Positions 41,468 to 48,688 of a stretch of 64,000 bases of DNA are shown here, piece by piece (within the stretch, counting starts at the first letter, position 1; each line of letters starts with the position of its first letter). Source of the stretch: Acidobacteriota bacterium. GTDB taxonomy: Bacteria > Acidobacteriota > Vicinamibacteria > Marinacidobacterales > Marinacidobacteraceae. The position numbers and the translations under genes were made by a program. The DNA is taken from assembly GCA_022828085.1 (NCBI GenBank), contig JAJEIY010000083.1, positions 1 through 64,000 of the forward strand, read 5' to 3'. The notes below the pieces were generated by a model. The model was not told the DNA's origin, did not search any database, and saw only the letters and a list, made by a program, of their open reading frames with translations.

Positions 41468-43599
41468 TGAGAACAGTGCGACGGTTGGCCCGGCTCGCCG
41501 TTCTGCTGGCTGTCCTGCCGGCGGTGGCGTTGGCCGCCCAGGACGAACTCAGCCGGGACGAGAGGCTCGAGCGGCTCCGCGAGGACCACCGCACCTGGCT
41601 CGAGGAAGAGGTGGTTTACATCATCACCGATCGGGAGGAGGACGTGTTCCTCAGCCTCGAGACGCTCGAGGAGCGGACCCGCTTCATCGAGGTCTTCTGG
41701 GAGAAACGCGATCCTTATCCGGCCACCCCGGCGAACGAGTTCAGGGACGAGCACTACGCCCGGATCGAATACGCCAACAAGTACCTCGGCCGGGACACCT
41801 TCCGGGCGGGCTGGCGCACCGATCGCGGCCGCTACTACATCCTCCTCGGCGAGCCGCGGGAGCGGCATTCCTTCGACGGCTACAACGAGGTGGTCTCGTC
41901 CGAGCTCTGGTTCTACCAGGGAGACGTACAGAAAGGGCTGCCGTCGTTCTTCTATCTCGTCTTCTTCAAGCGCCACGACATCGGCGAATACCGGCTGTAT
42001 CACCCCGTCGTGGACGGGCCCCAGTCACTGGTGAGGGGGCAGTACACGCAGGGTCCCGGCCCGGAAGGAAACGTCCAGGCCTACGAGACCCTCCAGCGCA
42101 TCGACGCCGAGCTCGCCAACGCTTCGCTCTCCTTCGATCCGTCGGAGCCGGGCGACTGGACCTCGGGCCGGGCCTCGCTGGGGAGCGATCTCCTGATCGC
42201 GCGCGTCGAGGACTCGCCGCGCCGGGCGATCCGCACCGACTACGCCGACGCCTGGCTCCGCTACCGGGACCGGGTCTCGGCCGACTACTCGTTCAACTTC
42301 GTCCCGAGCCGCGGAGTGTTCGGAGTCACCGGAGGGCCCTCCGGCACGCCGTTCGTCCACTTCAGCGTCGAGATCGACCCCCAGAACTTCACGCTCGAGA
42401 CCGACGAGGACCAGACGTCGTTCTATACGACCCTCGACATCTCGGTCGAGGCGGTGAACGAGGATGACGTGGTGGTGCTGGCGATCGACCGCCCCGCCTA
42501 CCTGGAACTCACGCCGGCGCAGGTTCGCGATGTCCAGGCGTCGCCCTTCGCGTACCAGGACAGCGTCCCGCTGCTGCCGGGCCAATATGAGTTCAGCGTG
42601 ATCGTCCGCAACCGCGCGGCCCAACAGTTCACCGTGCTCGAGACGGAGATCGACACCACCGGCCTGGCCGAGGCCGGTTCGTCCCGGATCGCGGGAATCG
42701 TCGCGGGGTTCGACGGCACCGACCTGATGGAGGCGCCCAGCCCCGACGCGATCCGCACGTTCCAGGTGGGCAGCGTTCGCGTCCAGCCGGCCGCGGACGG
42801 CCTCTTCGCCCTCGGGAACGTGCTCTACGCCTTCGCGCACGTGATGGACGCGGGCGAGGACCAGCAGATCCGGTTCCAGTTGCTCGCCGACGATTCGGGC
42901 AGCCCGGAGGGGGAACCCCTCGCCGAACTGACCGCGGGTGTTCCCGCCGCAGGCGCGGTTCTGGCCCGGATGCCGCTGGATCTCGGGGTCGGCGGGAGCT
43001 ACTGGCTACGGGCCCGGCTCGAAGACTCGGGCGGCGCCCTGCTGGACCAGCGTGACCGCCGCATCCAGGTTTCCCCGCGCGCCGGGGTCCCGCGCGCCGC
43101 GTTCGTGTACCGCCGGGGCTTCAATCCGGAGACACCGGGTCTCCTCCCGCTGGTGCGGGGCGACCAGTACCTGACGCTGTCACGCTTCGAGGACGCGCTT
43201 CGCGAGTACGAGGCGGCGGTGGCGTCCGGGAATCCGCAGTTGCCCGCGGCGCGCTGGAAGCTCGCTCACGGCTACATCCAGACGAGCCGGGTGGCCGACG
43301 CGGCGGCGCTGCTCGAGCCCATGGTCGAGCAGTTCCCGGAGGTCTTCGAGGTGGCCAGCGGCATCGGTTTCGTCCGCTACTTCCAGAACCGCTTCGAGGA
43401 GAGCGTGACCCACCTGGAACACGCCCTTTCGCTGCGCACACCGGGATTCGGGTTGCTGAATGTCCTCGGAGATGCCTACGCCCAGGTCGGCCGCCTCGAC
43501 GAGGCGCGCACGACGTTCCAGCGCTCGCTGGAGATGAATCCCGAGCAGCCCTTCCTCCGCGAGCGGCTCGCCGAAATCAGCGCACCCCCGCCCCGCTAG
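41464..43599 (+). CDS. Secreted GWxTD-domain and TPR protein
   Basis: This 711-residue exported protein has a signal peptide (to about residue 25, AVALAAQ). The GWxTD motif GWRTDRGRYYILLGEP is at residue 116. A long beta-rich middle follows, then C-terminal TPR units (for example EDALREYEAAVASGNPQLPA, QNRFEESVTHLEHALSLRTP, GRLDEARTTFQRSLEMNPEQ). GWxTD proteins are known mainly from Acidobacteriota, Bacteroidota and neighbours, with no proven function. The start overlaps the NtrC stop by ATGA, so it is translationally coupled to the two-component pair. Confidence 0.88.
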   Translation: MMRTVRRLARLAVLLAVLPAVALAAQDELSRDERLERLREDHRTWLEEEVVYIITDREEDVFLSLETLEERTRFIEVFWEKRDPYPATPANEFRDEHYARIEYANKYLGRDTFRAGWRTDRGRYYILLGEPRERHSFDGYNEVVSSELWFYQGDVQKGLPSFFYLVFFKRHDIGEYRLYHPVVDGPQSLVRGQYTQGPGPEGNVQAYETLQRIDAELANASLSFDPSEPGDWTSGRASLGSDLLIARVEDSPRRAIRTDYADAWLRYRDRVSADYSFNFVPSRGVFGVTGGPSGTPFVHFSVEIDPQNFTLETDEDQTSFYTTLDISVEAVNEDDVVVLAIDRPAYLELTPAQVRDVQASPFAYQDSVPLLPGQYEFSVIVRNRAAQQFTVLETEIDTTGLAEAGSSRIAGIVAGFDGTDLMEAPSPDAIRTFQVGSVRVQPAADGLFALGNVLYAFAHVMDAGEDQQIRFQLLADDSGSPEGEPLAELTAGVPAAGAVLARMPLDLGVGGSYWLRARLEDSGGALLDQRDRRIQVSPRAGVPRAAFVYRRGFNPETPGLLPLVRGDQYLTLSRFEDALREYEAAVASGNPQLPAARWKLAHGYIQTSRVADAAALLEPMVEQFPEVFEVASGIGFVRYFQNRFEESVTHLEHALSLRTPGFGLLNVLGDAYAQVGRLDEARTTFQRSLEMNPEQPFLRERLAEISAPPPR

Positions 43600-43604
43600 C
43601 AGCG

Positions 43605-43657
43605 CCGGCTTGGAACGCCGGTCTCCGACCGGCACAGCGGCGCTCCGCGCCGCGGCG
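43605..43657 (+). repeat. Interspersed GC hairpin repeat, full copy
   Basis: It reads CGGCTTGGAACGCCGGTCTC, then CGACCGGCAC, then a CGGCGCTCCGCGCCGCGG palindrome. It follows the GWxTD stop by 6 bases, in the convergent gap before the TonB receptor. Confidence 0.8.
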
Positions 43658-43697
43658 GCTCGACGCTGATTCGCGTAAGGGGGCCGCAGCGCGTCCC

Positions 43698-43745
43698 TCA
43701 GAACCGCAGCCGCACCCCCACCCGCGCCACCCGCGGCGGCAGGAT
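43698..43745 (-). pseudogene. Vestigial C-terminus of a TonB-dependent receptor
   Basis: On the minus strand this piece encodes LPPRVARVGVRLRF followed by TGA, identical in protein to the last residues of the intact receptor ending at 43848 and nearly identical in DNA. A repeat copy (43752-43806) separates the two. The rest of a second receptor gene is missing, so this is a leftover of a partial duplication or deletion. Confidence 0.7.
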
Positions 43746-43751
43746 GGCGCA

Positions 43752-43806
43752 CCCGGCTTGGAACGCCGGCCTCCGGCCGGCACAGCGGGCCTCCGGCCCG
43801 CGGCGG
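43752..43806 (+). repeat. Interspersed GC hairpin repeat, compensatory variant
   Basis: It reads CGGCTTGGAACGCCGGCCTC, then CGGCCGGCAC, then AGCGGGCCTCCGGCCCGCGG. The first hairpin differs from other copies in both arms (CCGGCC/GGCCGG instead of CCGGTC/GACCGG), so pairing is preserved. It sits between the intact receptor and its vestigial copy. Confidence 0.75.
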
Positions 43807-43847
43807 CATGACGCCACTCCTCGCAGGAAGGTGGCGGGCGCACACCA

Positions 43848-46787
43848 TCAGAACCGGAGCCGGACTCCCACCCGCGCCACCCGCGGCGGCAGGATCCCCA
43901 CCACCGCGCCGAACGAATCGTCGCGGGATCCCTCGCCCACCACGTTGTTCAGGTTCAGCGCGTTGAAGATGTCGAAGTAGGTGGAAAACTCGCCGGATCC
44001 CGGTAGCTCCAGCCGATGATCGAGGCGGAAGTCGAGCAGCGGCACGGCGGGGGAGCGGGCCGCGCCGGGCGGCTCGACGATCACCTCCGTACTGCCCTGC
44101 GGGAGAGGCCTCCCGTCCAGCGTCTCGGTGAAGATGACGGACCGGTAGTTGGGCCAACCGGAGTGCGCCCGGAAGGAGCCCGCCACCGCGAAGCCCCAGG
44201 GCAGGCGGTAGCTCCCCGACACCCGGGCGATGAACGGGCGATCCCAGTATGTCGGGCCCTCGTGCAGGTCCCCGTGGTTCGGGTTGTTCAGGAGGGGGCC
44301 CGGGAATCCGGTAGCCTCGTCGATCTGGTCGCCCGGACCCGGCAGCCAACCGATCGAGCGGCTCACGGTGACAGAGGCCAGGAGTTGCCAGCCCGCCGCG
44401 TACCGCTTCCGGGCTTCGAGGATGAGCCCCTGGTAGCTGGAGCCGATTCCCGGGTTGTACAACCGGAAGCGGCTTGCTCCACGGGTTGCGGGATCCTGGA
44501 GCCAGAGCGTGATCGGGACGTCGTCTTCGCTGCCGCGGACGAAGTCGCGGCCCGGATCCAGATGGGGAACCGGGCGCCACGCGGTCGCCGGGACACCGAC
44601 ATCCGTGTCTTCGAGGAGGTTCCGCTCGCGGCGCAGGATGCCGGTGAGGCCGAAGGTGATCCCCCAGGGAATCTCGCGATGGATTCCCAGGGTCAGTTCA
44701 TCGGTGAAGGGTTGCCGGAGGTCCGGGTCCACTTCGTTCCTCACGGGAATGAAGATGCGGAGCGGCTGGGAAAAGTCCACCTCTCCGGCGTCCACCAGGC
44801 TGTTGAAGTTCCGGTCTTCGAAGCGGAATCTCGCGGACGCGCGGGCATTCGGGTTTCCGTAACCCGGAACACTCAGACCGAGTTGGTGGAGGTAGCGCCC
44901 CGCGCTGAAACGGACCTGGGTGCTGCCGTCTTCGGTGAGGCGGTAGTTGACGCCGAAACGCGGAGCGATCCCCAGCCAGGAAACGAGGGATGGTTCGCCG
45001 GCTACCTGCCGGGGAATTCCGAAGCCGCGGAATGCCTCTTCCCAGGCCCCCGGAGCGTTCTCCTGGTCCGGGTATCCGGCTCCCCACCAGTCCGCGCGGA
45101 GCCCGATCTCCAGGACCAGCCGCCCTCGGACGAGGCTGTCCTGGGCAAAGAGACCGACGTTCCGGGTGAAGTTCCGGACCGCCACCGGGTCGTTGTAGAG
45201 CGTGACCTCGATAGGGCGCACCCGGTCGTGGATGTAGACGATGCCCCCGTGCAGGTCATGGGTGGTGCGGCCCGGGTTCACGGTGGTTTCGATGCCGACC
45301 TTGAACTCGTTCGTGCCGCCGAAGAGCCCGTCCCGGAACAGGGAGGCCGTGGCGTTCCCCTGCCAACGGTCCCGCTCGTAGATGGTGTTCGTCCCCGAGC
45401 CGCCGTACCAGATGCCCGTGTTCAGCTCCCAGCGGGAAATCCCGGGCTCGCGGTCGGGTTGCTGTCCGTACGGGAAGTAGAGATCCAGACGGCTGGCGCG
45501 CGCTTCCACGAGCAGCGACTCGCCGAAAACGCCGGACCAGGAGACCTGTCCGAGCGTGGCGGTCGAGTCCTGGTGGAAGGTTGTCTCCGGCCGGGGCCGG
45601 AAGAGGCTCGCCCCCCGGTAAGGCCGGTATTTGCCGTTCGAGTAGAAGAACAGTCCGATCTCGTGTCCCTCGGCCACCCGCACGCTGCCCCGGGCCAGCA
45701 CGTTGTTCAGCTCGGTGAGGTCCACGCCGGGTTCGCCGCCCTCGAAGAAGAAGCCCGGCAGGAACGGCTCGACCCGGAATCGCGAGACGTTGAAGTAGAA
45801 CCAGGCGCGGTCACGTTGTACGGGGCCGCCGAGTTCCACGCTCCCGTCGAGGAGCGACTTGAGACGGTTGGCCTGTCCCACGCCCCGGGCGCGCAGCGCG
45901 TCGTCCAGGTTTTCCGCCTGGAACCGCTCGTGCTCGTAGAAGAAGCTGCCACTGCCGGCGAACCGATTGGTGCCGCGCCGGGTGACGATGTTCAGGAAGA
46001 CGCCCGGGGTCTGGATTTCCGCCCGGTGTCCCGCCGTGGACACCTCGATTTCCTCGAAGGTGTCGAAGGAGTAGTAGGCGATGCTCGCCCCCATCGCCGC
46101 GGGGTCCGTCACGTTCACGCCGTTCAGGTAGTACTGGTTCTGCGTCCACGCCGAGCCCGCCGCCGAGAAAAGGGACTGCTGGCCGCTTTCGGCCCCCCCC
46201 ACGTTGATCTTGGACATCATGATGCCGGGCGTCTGCTCCAGCACCGTCCAGATGTCGCGCGTGTTGGGGAGATCCTCGAGCACCGGCCGGTCGATGGTTT
46301 CGCGAACGCCGCTGCCGCGGAGGTCGAGGAGGCGGCGTGAGACCGCCGCGACGCTCTCGGTGATTCCGGCGAGCGCCAGTTGCAGGCGGATTTCGACGAC
46401 CGACCCGGCGTCCACCACGACTTCGGCCGGTGGCGAGTCCTCGAATCCGGGATGCGCCGCGGCGATGGTCCAGGTGCCTGGCTCGAGCCCCGCGAACCCG
46501 AACCGTCCCGATGGTCCGGCGGCCTGATCGCGCCGGACCCCGCGTTCCGGAAGCACGAGGGACACCCGGGCGCCCGGCAGTACGCCCCCGGTGGCGTCGA
46601 GTACGACGCCGTCCACCCCCCCGGTCGGCTGTGCGGCTCCGGGCGCAGGAAGTGCCGCGAGAAACGAACTCAGAGCGGCCGCCGCGAGCAGGCGCCCGCG
46701 GACCGGCGGCGCGGCGGAGAGGGAGGGATTCGAACCCTCGGCGCGGTATCCCGCGCAACTGCTTAGCAGGCAGCCCTGTTCAGCCAC
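43848..46787 (-). CDS. TonB-dependent receptor with carboxypeptidase-regulatory N-terminal domain; start unresolved
   Basis: This outer-membrane receptor has a signal-like segment (RLLAAAALSSFLAALPAPGA), a CarboxypepD_reg module (VDGVVLDATGGVLPGARVSL) and a plug (ETIDRPVLEDLPNTRDIWTV). A long barrel follows, ending VARVGVRLRF. It resembles Oar/SusC-like importers of peptides or polysaccharide. In frame, no ATG, GTG or TTG exists between the tRNA-Ser gene and the signal peptide; the first canonical start (GTG 46787) lies inside the tRNA. CTG 46691 or a sequence error are alternatives, so the first roughly 30 codons are doubtful. Confidence 0.88.
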   Translation of the reverse strand: MAEQGCLLSSCAGYRAEGSNPSLSAAPPVRGRLLAAAALSSFLAALPAPGAAQPTGGVDGVVLDATGGVLPGARVSLVLPERGVRRDQAAGPSGRFGFAGLEPGTWTIAAAHPGFEDSPPAEVVVDAGSVVEIRLQLALAGITESVAAVSRRLLDLRGSGVRETIDRPVLEDLPNTRDIWTVLEQTPGIMMSKINVGGAESGQQSLFSAAGSAWTQNQYYLNGVNVTDPAAMGASIAYYSFDTFEEIEVSTAGHRAEIQTPGVFLNIVTRRGTNRFAGSGSFFYEHERFQAENLDDALRARGVGQANRLKSLLDGSVELGGPVQRDRAWFYFNVSRFRVEPFLPGFFFEGGEPGVDLTELNNVLARGSVRVAEGHEIGLFFYSNGKYRPYRGASLFRPRPETTFHQDSTATLGQVSWSGVFGESLLVEARASRLDLYFPYGQQPDREPGISRWELNTGIWYGGSGTNTIYERDRWQGNATASLFRDGLFGGTNEFKVGIETTVNPGRTTHDLHGGIVYIHDRVRPIEVTLYNDPVAVRNFTRNVGLFAQDSLVRGRLVLEIGLRADWWGAGYPDQENAPGAWEEAFRGFGIPRQVAGEPSLVSWLGIAPRFGVNYRLTEDGSTQVRFSAGRYLHQLGLSVPGYGNPNARASARFRFEDRNFNSLVDAGEVDFSQPLRIFIPVRNEVDPDLRQPFTDELTLGIHREIPWGITFGLTGILRRERNLLEDTDVGVPATAWRPVPHLDPGRDFVRGSEDDVPITLWLQDPATRGASRFRLYNPGIGSSYQGLILEARKRYAAGWQLLASVTVSRSIGWLPGPGDQIDEATGFPGPLLNNPNHGDLHEGPTYWDRPFIARVSGSYRLPWGFAVAGSFRAHSGWPNYRSVIFTETLDGRPLPQGSTEVIVEPPGAARSPAVPLLDFRLDHRLELPGSGEFSTYFDIFNALNLNNVVGEGSRDDSFGAVVGILPPRVARVGVRLRF

Positions 46788-46801
46788 TCCAGCACCTCTC
46801 C
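46715..46801 (-). tRNA. tRNA-Ser (anticodon GCT)
   Basis: This class II tRNA is 87 bases without CCA. The acceptor is GGAGAGG/CCTCTCC, the anticodon loop CTGCTAA gives GCT, and there is a long variable arm (TGCGCGGGATACCGCG) and T arm GAGGGTTCGAATCCCTC. CCA is not encoded. It abuts and, depending on the true start, overlaps the TonB receptor reading frame. Confidence 0.94.
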
Positions 46802-46887
46802 AGCGCCCGTTTCAGGCGAGGGTTTCGCCGCCGGGCAGGGGATCGTATCTTGTAGCTCGTCTGTTCGCCCGGCGTGCATGATCCAGG

Positions 46888-46941
46888 CTCCTCGCGGCGC
46901 GATCTTGAGGTGTTGGACGCAGGCAGCGGGACCGGACGCCC
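46888..46941 (+). repeat. Direct repeat, first copy
   Basis: The shared core TCCTCGCGGCGCGATCTTGA continues GGTGTTG and then a diverged ACGC-GGC-GCGG-CCGGACGCCC block. The second copy starts at 47101. The 213-base spacing encloses the hairpin element at 46963. Confidence 0.7.
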
Positions 46942-46962
46942 GGGCCACGCTGTCTCCCGGTT

Positions 46963-47086
46963 GGGGGGAAAGTGTGAAAGAGGGGCTTGCCCCCCCGTTC
47001 ACAAGAAGACAACTCCGAATCGGAACTCGCCGGAGCGCGCCGAAGCGCGCAGGGAGTTTCGATTGCCGGCGCGAAGCGCCGGGCGG
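46963..47086 (+). repeat. Hairpin element family 2, copy A
   Basis: It begins GGGGGGAAAGTGTGAAAG and has a hairpin GGGGC-TT-GCCCC. TTCACAAGAAGACA and GAATCG follow, then GCCGGCGCGAAGCGCCGGGC. The reverse complement is found at 48481-48581 with the same order of blocks. Confidence 0.7.
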
Positions 47087-47100
47087 TTGTTGATCGGGGC

Positions 47101-47155
47101 GTCCTCGCGGCGCGATCTTGAGGTGTTGCACGCCGGCTGCGGGGCCGGACGCCCC
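47101..47155 (+). repeat. Direct repeat, second copy
   Basis: It matches 46888-46941 through TCCTCGCGGCGCGATCTTGA and GGTGTTG and then at most positions of the GC-rich tail. It ends about 50 bases before tRNA-Gln. Confidence 0.7.
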
Positions 47156-47206
47156 GGTCAACAACCGCTCGACCCGGAGTGCTATCCTCATGTGTTCCCG
47201 CGACAC

Positions 47207-47280
47207 TGGGAAGTCGTCCAATGGCAGGACACACGGCTCTGGACCGTGGAATCGGGGTTCGAGTCCCTGCTTCCCAGCCA
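47207..47280 (+). tRNA. tRNA-Gln (anticodon CTG)
   Basis: This is a 74-base tRNA. The acceptor TGGGAAG/CTTCCCA has the T1-A72 type first pair common in tRNA-Gln. The anticodon arm CACGG-CTCTGGA-CCGTG gives CTG, and the T arm is CAGGG-type with GTTCGAG. Discriminator G and CCA are encoded. Confidence 0.95.
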
Positions 47281-47348
47281 GCCGGGTGTGGGCGGAAGGG
47301 GCGTCCGCCGGAAGGGAGCCCCGAGCCCAGAGGCGAAGGAGATCTCCG

Positions 47349-48275
47349 ATGAGAAAAAACACGATTCAGAAGGCCGGACTCGTTGCGCTCGGCCTGCTCT
47401 TTGTCGCGCAAACGGCAATGGCCCAGATGGGTACCGGCCGGGTGTCCGGAACGGTGAAGGATCAGGAGGGGAACCCCATCGAAGGGGCGACCGTCACCGC
47501 ACAGGCCGGCGACTCGGGGCGGGTCCTCGAAGCCACCACGGATGGGCGTGGCCGTTGGGCCATTCTCGGTTTCCGGTCCCGCGCCTACGACTTCTCGGTG
47601 CAGGCGGCAGGCTTCATGCCCTACAACTACCAGGCGCCGATGCGGCAAGCGGGGAAGAACCCCGACATGGACCTCGTTCTGGAGCGCGCCCAGATGGGCC
47701 GGTCCGCGGGGACCGGCGGCGGTCTGCTGGCTGAGGCCCAGGAGCTCCACCAGGCGGGGCGCTACGACGAGGCGCTCGCGATGTACGACGAGGTGCTCAC
47801 CACCGATCCGACGGTGTACCAAATCAATCTGAACCGGGCCGCGGTGCTCCGCGAGCTTGGCCGGCCGGATGACGCGAAGGCGGCCTACCAGATCGTGCTC
47901 GACCAGGAACCCGGGAACGCCGCGGCGCTGGTGTCACTCGGCGAAATGGCGATGGCCGACTCCGACATGAACGGAGCGCTCGCGTTCTGGGAACAGGCGG
48001 TGGATTCGACCGAGGATGAGGTCATTCCCTACAACGTGGCGCAGATCTCCTTCCAGAACGGCGAGACGGAAAAGGCCATCGAGTACTACCTGATCGCCGC
48101 CGACCGGCGCGCGGACTGGGCCGAGCCGTTTGTCCAGATCGGCATCGTCTACCTGAACATGGGTGACTTCCCCGCTGCCGCCGAACAGTTCGAGATGGCG
48201 ATCGAGGTGGAGCCGGAAAGCGCCGCCGCGGCGCAGGCGCAGGCGATGCTGGACGCCCTTCCGAAGCCGGAGTAA
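47349..48275 (+). CDS. Exported CarboxypepD-regulatory-like and TPR protein
   Basis: This 308-residue protein has a signal peptide (KAGLVALGLLFVAQTAMAQ) and a CarboxypepD_reg module (about 30-110: GRVSGTVKDQEGNPIEGATV, DGRGRWAILGFRSRAYDFSV). About four to five TPR units follow (LHQAGRYDEALAMYDEVLTT, LGRPDDAKAAYQIVLDQEPG, NGETEKAIEYYLIAADRRAD). It is probably a periplasmic adaptor; the same N-terminal module occurs in the receptors at 34980 and 43848. AAGGAG seven bases upstream fixes ATG 47349. It is flanked by two tRNA genes and inverted repeats. Confidence 0.82.
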   Translation: MRKNTIQKAGLVALGLLFVAQTAMAQMGTGRVSGTVKDQEGNPIEGATVTAQAGDSGRVLEATTDGRGRWAILGFRSRAYDFSVQAAGFMPYNYQAPMRQAGKNPDMDLVLERAQMGRSAGTGGGLLAEAQELHQAGRYDEALAMYDEVLTTDPTVYQINLNRAAVLRELGRPDDAKAAYQIVLDQEPGNAAALVSLGEMAMADSDMNGALAFWEQAVDSTEDEVIPYNVAQISFQNGETEKAIEYYLIAADRRADWAEPFVQIGIVYLNMGDFPAAAEQFEMAIEVEPESAAAAQAQAMLDALPKPE

Positions 48276-48306
48276 CCAGCACGCCGCCAGCCCGGCGGCA
48301 ACTACC

Positions 48307-48391
48307 GGAGGGGTGGCCGAGCGGCTTAAGGCGGTGGTCTTGAAAACCACTGGCCCGAAAGGGTCCGGGGGTTCGAATCCCTCCCCCTCCG
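48307..48391 (+). tRNA. tRNA-Ser (anticodon TGA)
   Basis: This class II tRNA is 85 bases without CCA. The acceptor is GGAGGGG/CCCCTCC, the anticodon arm GTGGT-CTTGAAA-ACCAC gives TGA, and the variable arm is GGCCCGAAAGGGTCC. The T arm has GGTTCGAATCC and discriminator G. It starts 31 bases after the TPR gene. CCA is absent, as in the other tRNA-Ser of the window. Confidence 0.95.
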
Positions 48392-48480
48392 CTCGACCAG
48401 GCGGCCCGCAAGGGGGGCGCCTGGCCGACATGGTGATTCCGACATGACTTGGCTGAGGTGAGAGCGACCCCCTGGCGGGC

Positions 48481-48581
48481 CGTCCGGCGCTGCGCGCCGG
48501 AAATCGCGAACCCTCCGGGATTCGCGATTCGAGCTGTCTTCTTGTGAAAGGGGGCGCGCCCCCCTTTCACACTTTCCCCCG
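48481..48581 (-). repeat. Hairpin element family 2, copy B (inverted)
   Basis: On the minus strand it reads GGGGGAAAGTGTGAAAG, then a GGGGGGC/GCCCCCC-type hairpin, TTTCACAAGAAGACA, CTCGAATCG and finally CCGGCGCGCAGCGCCGGAC. This is the same block order as copy A at 46963-47086 in opposite orientation. The two copies enclose tRNA-Gln, the TPR gene and tRNA-Ser(TGA). The rest of the roughly 300-base gap to 48688 shows no gene. Confidence 0.7.
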
Positions 48582-48688
48582 ATGCAGCCGGCATCGGTGG
48601 TGTGCCTGGCGATCGGGTGAGCGCGTCCTGGCGGTCTGAACCGGGCGAAACGGCTCAGCAGCCGACGGACGGGGCGGGCGTGCCGCCG

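Larger units (their letters stand above)
46802..47206. other. Gene-free repeat-rich spacer between tRNA-Ser and tRNA-Gln
   Basis: No gene is recognised in this 405-base gap. It contains two direct copies of a roughly 54-base sequence (46888-46941, 47101-47155) and, between them, one copy of a hairpin element (46963-47086) that recurs inverted at 48481-48581. Confidence 0.6.

Noticed and set aside
44016-46340. A 774-codon plus-strand frame antisense to the TonB receptor
   Set aside because: It shows no signal, domain or start evidence; it is explained by GC-rich codon bias of the receptor.
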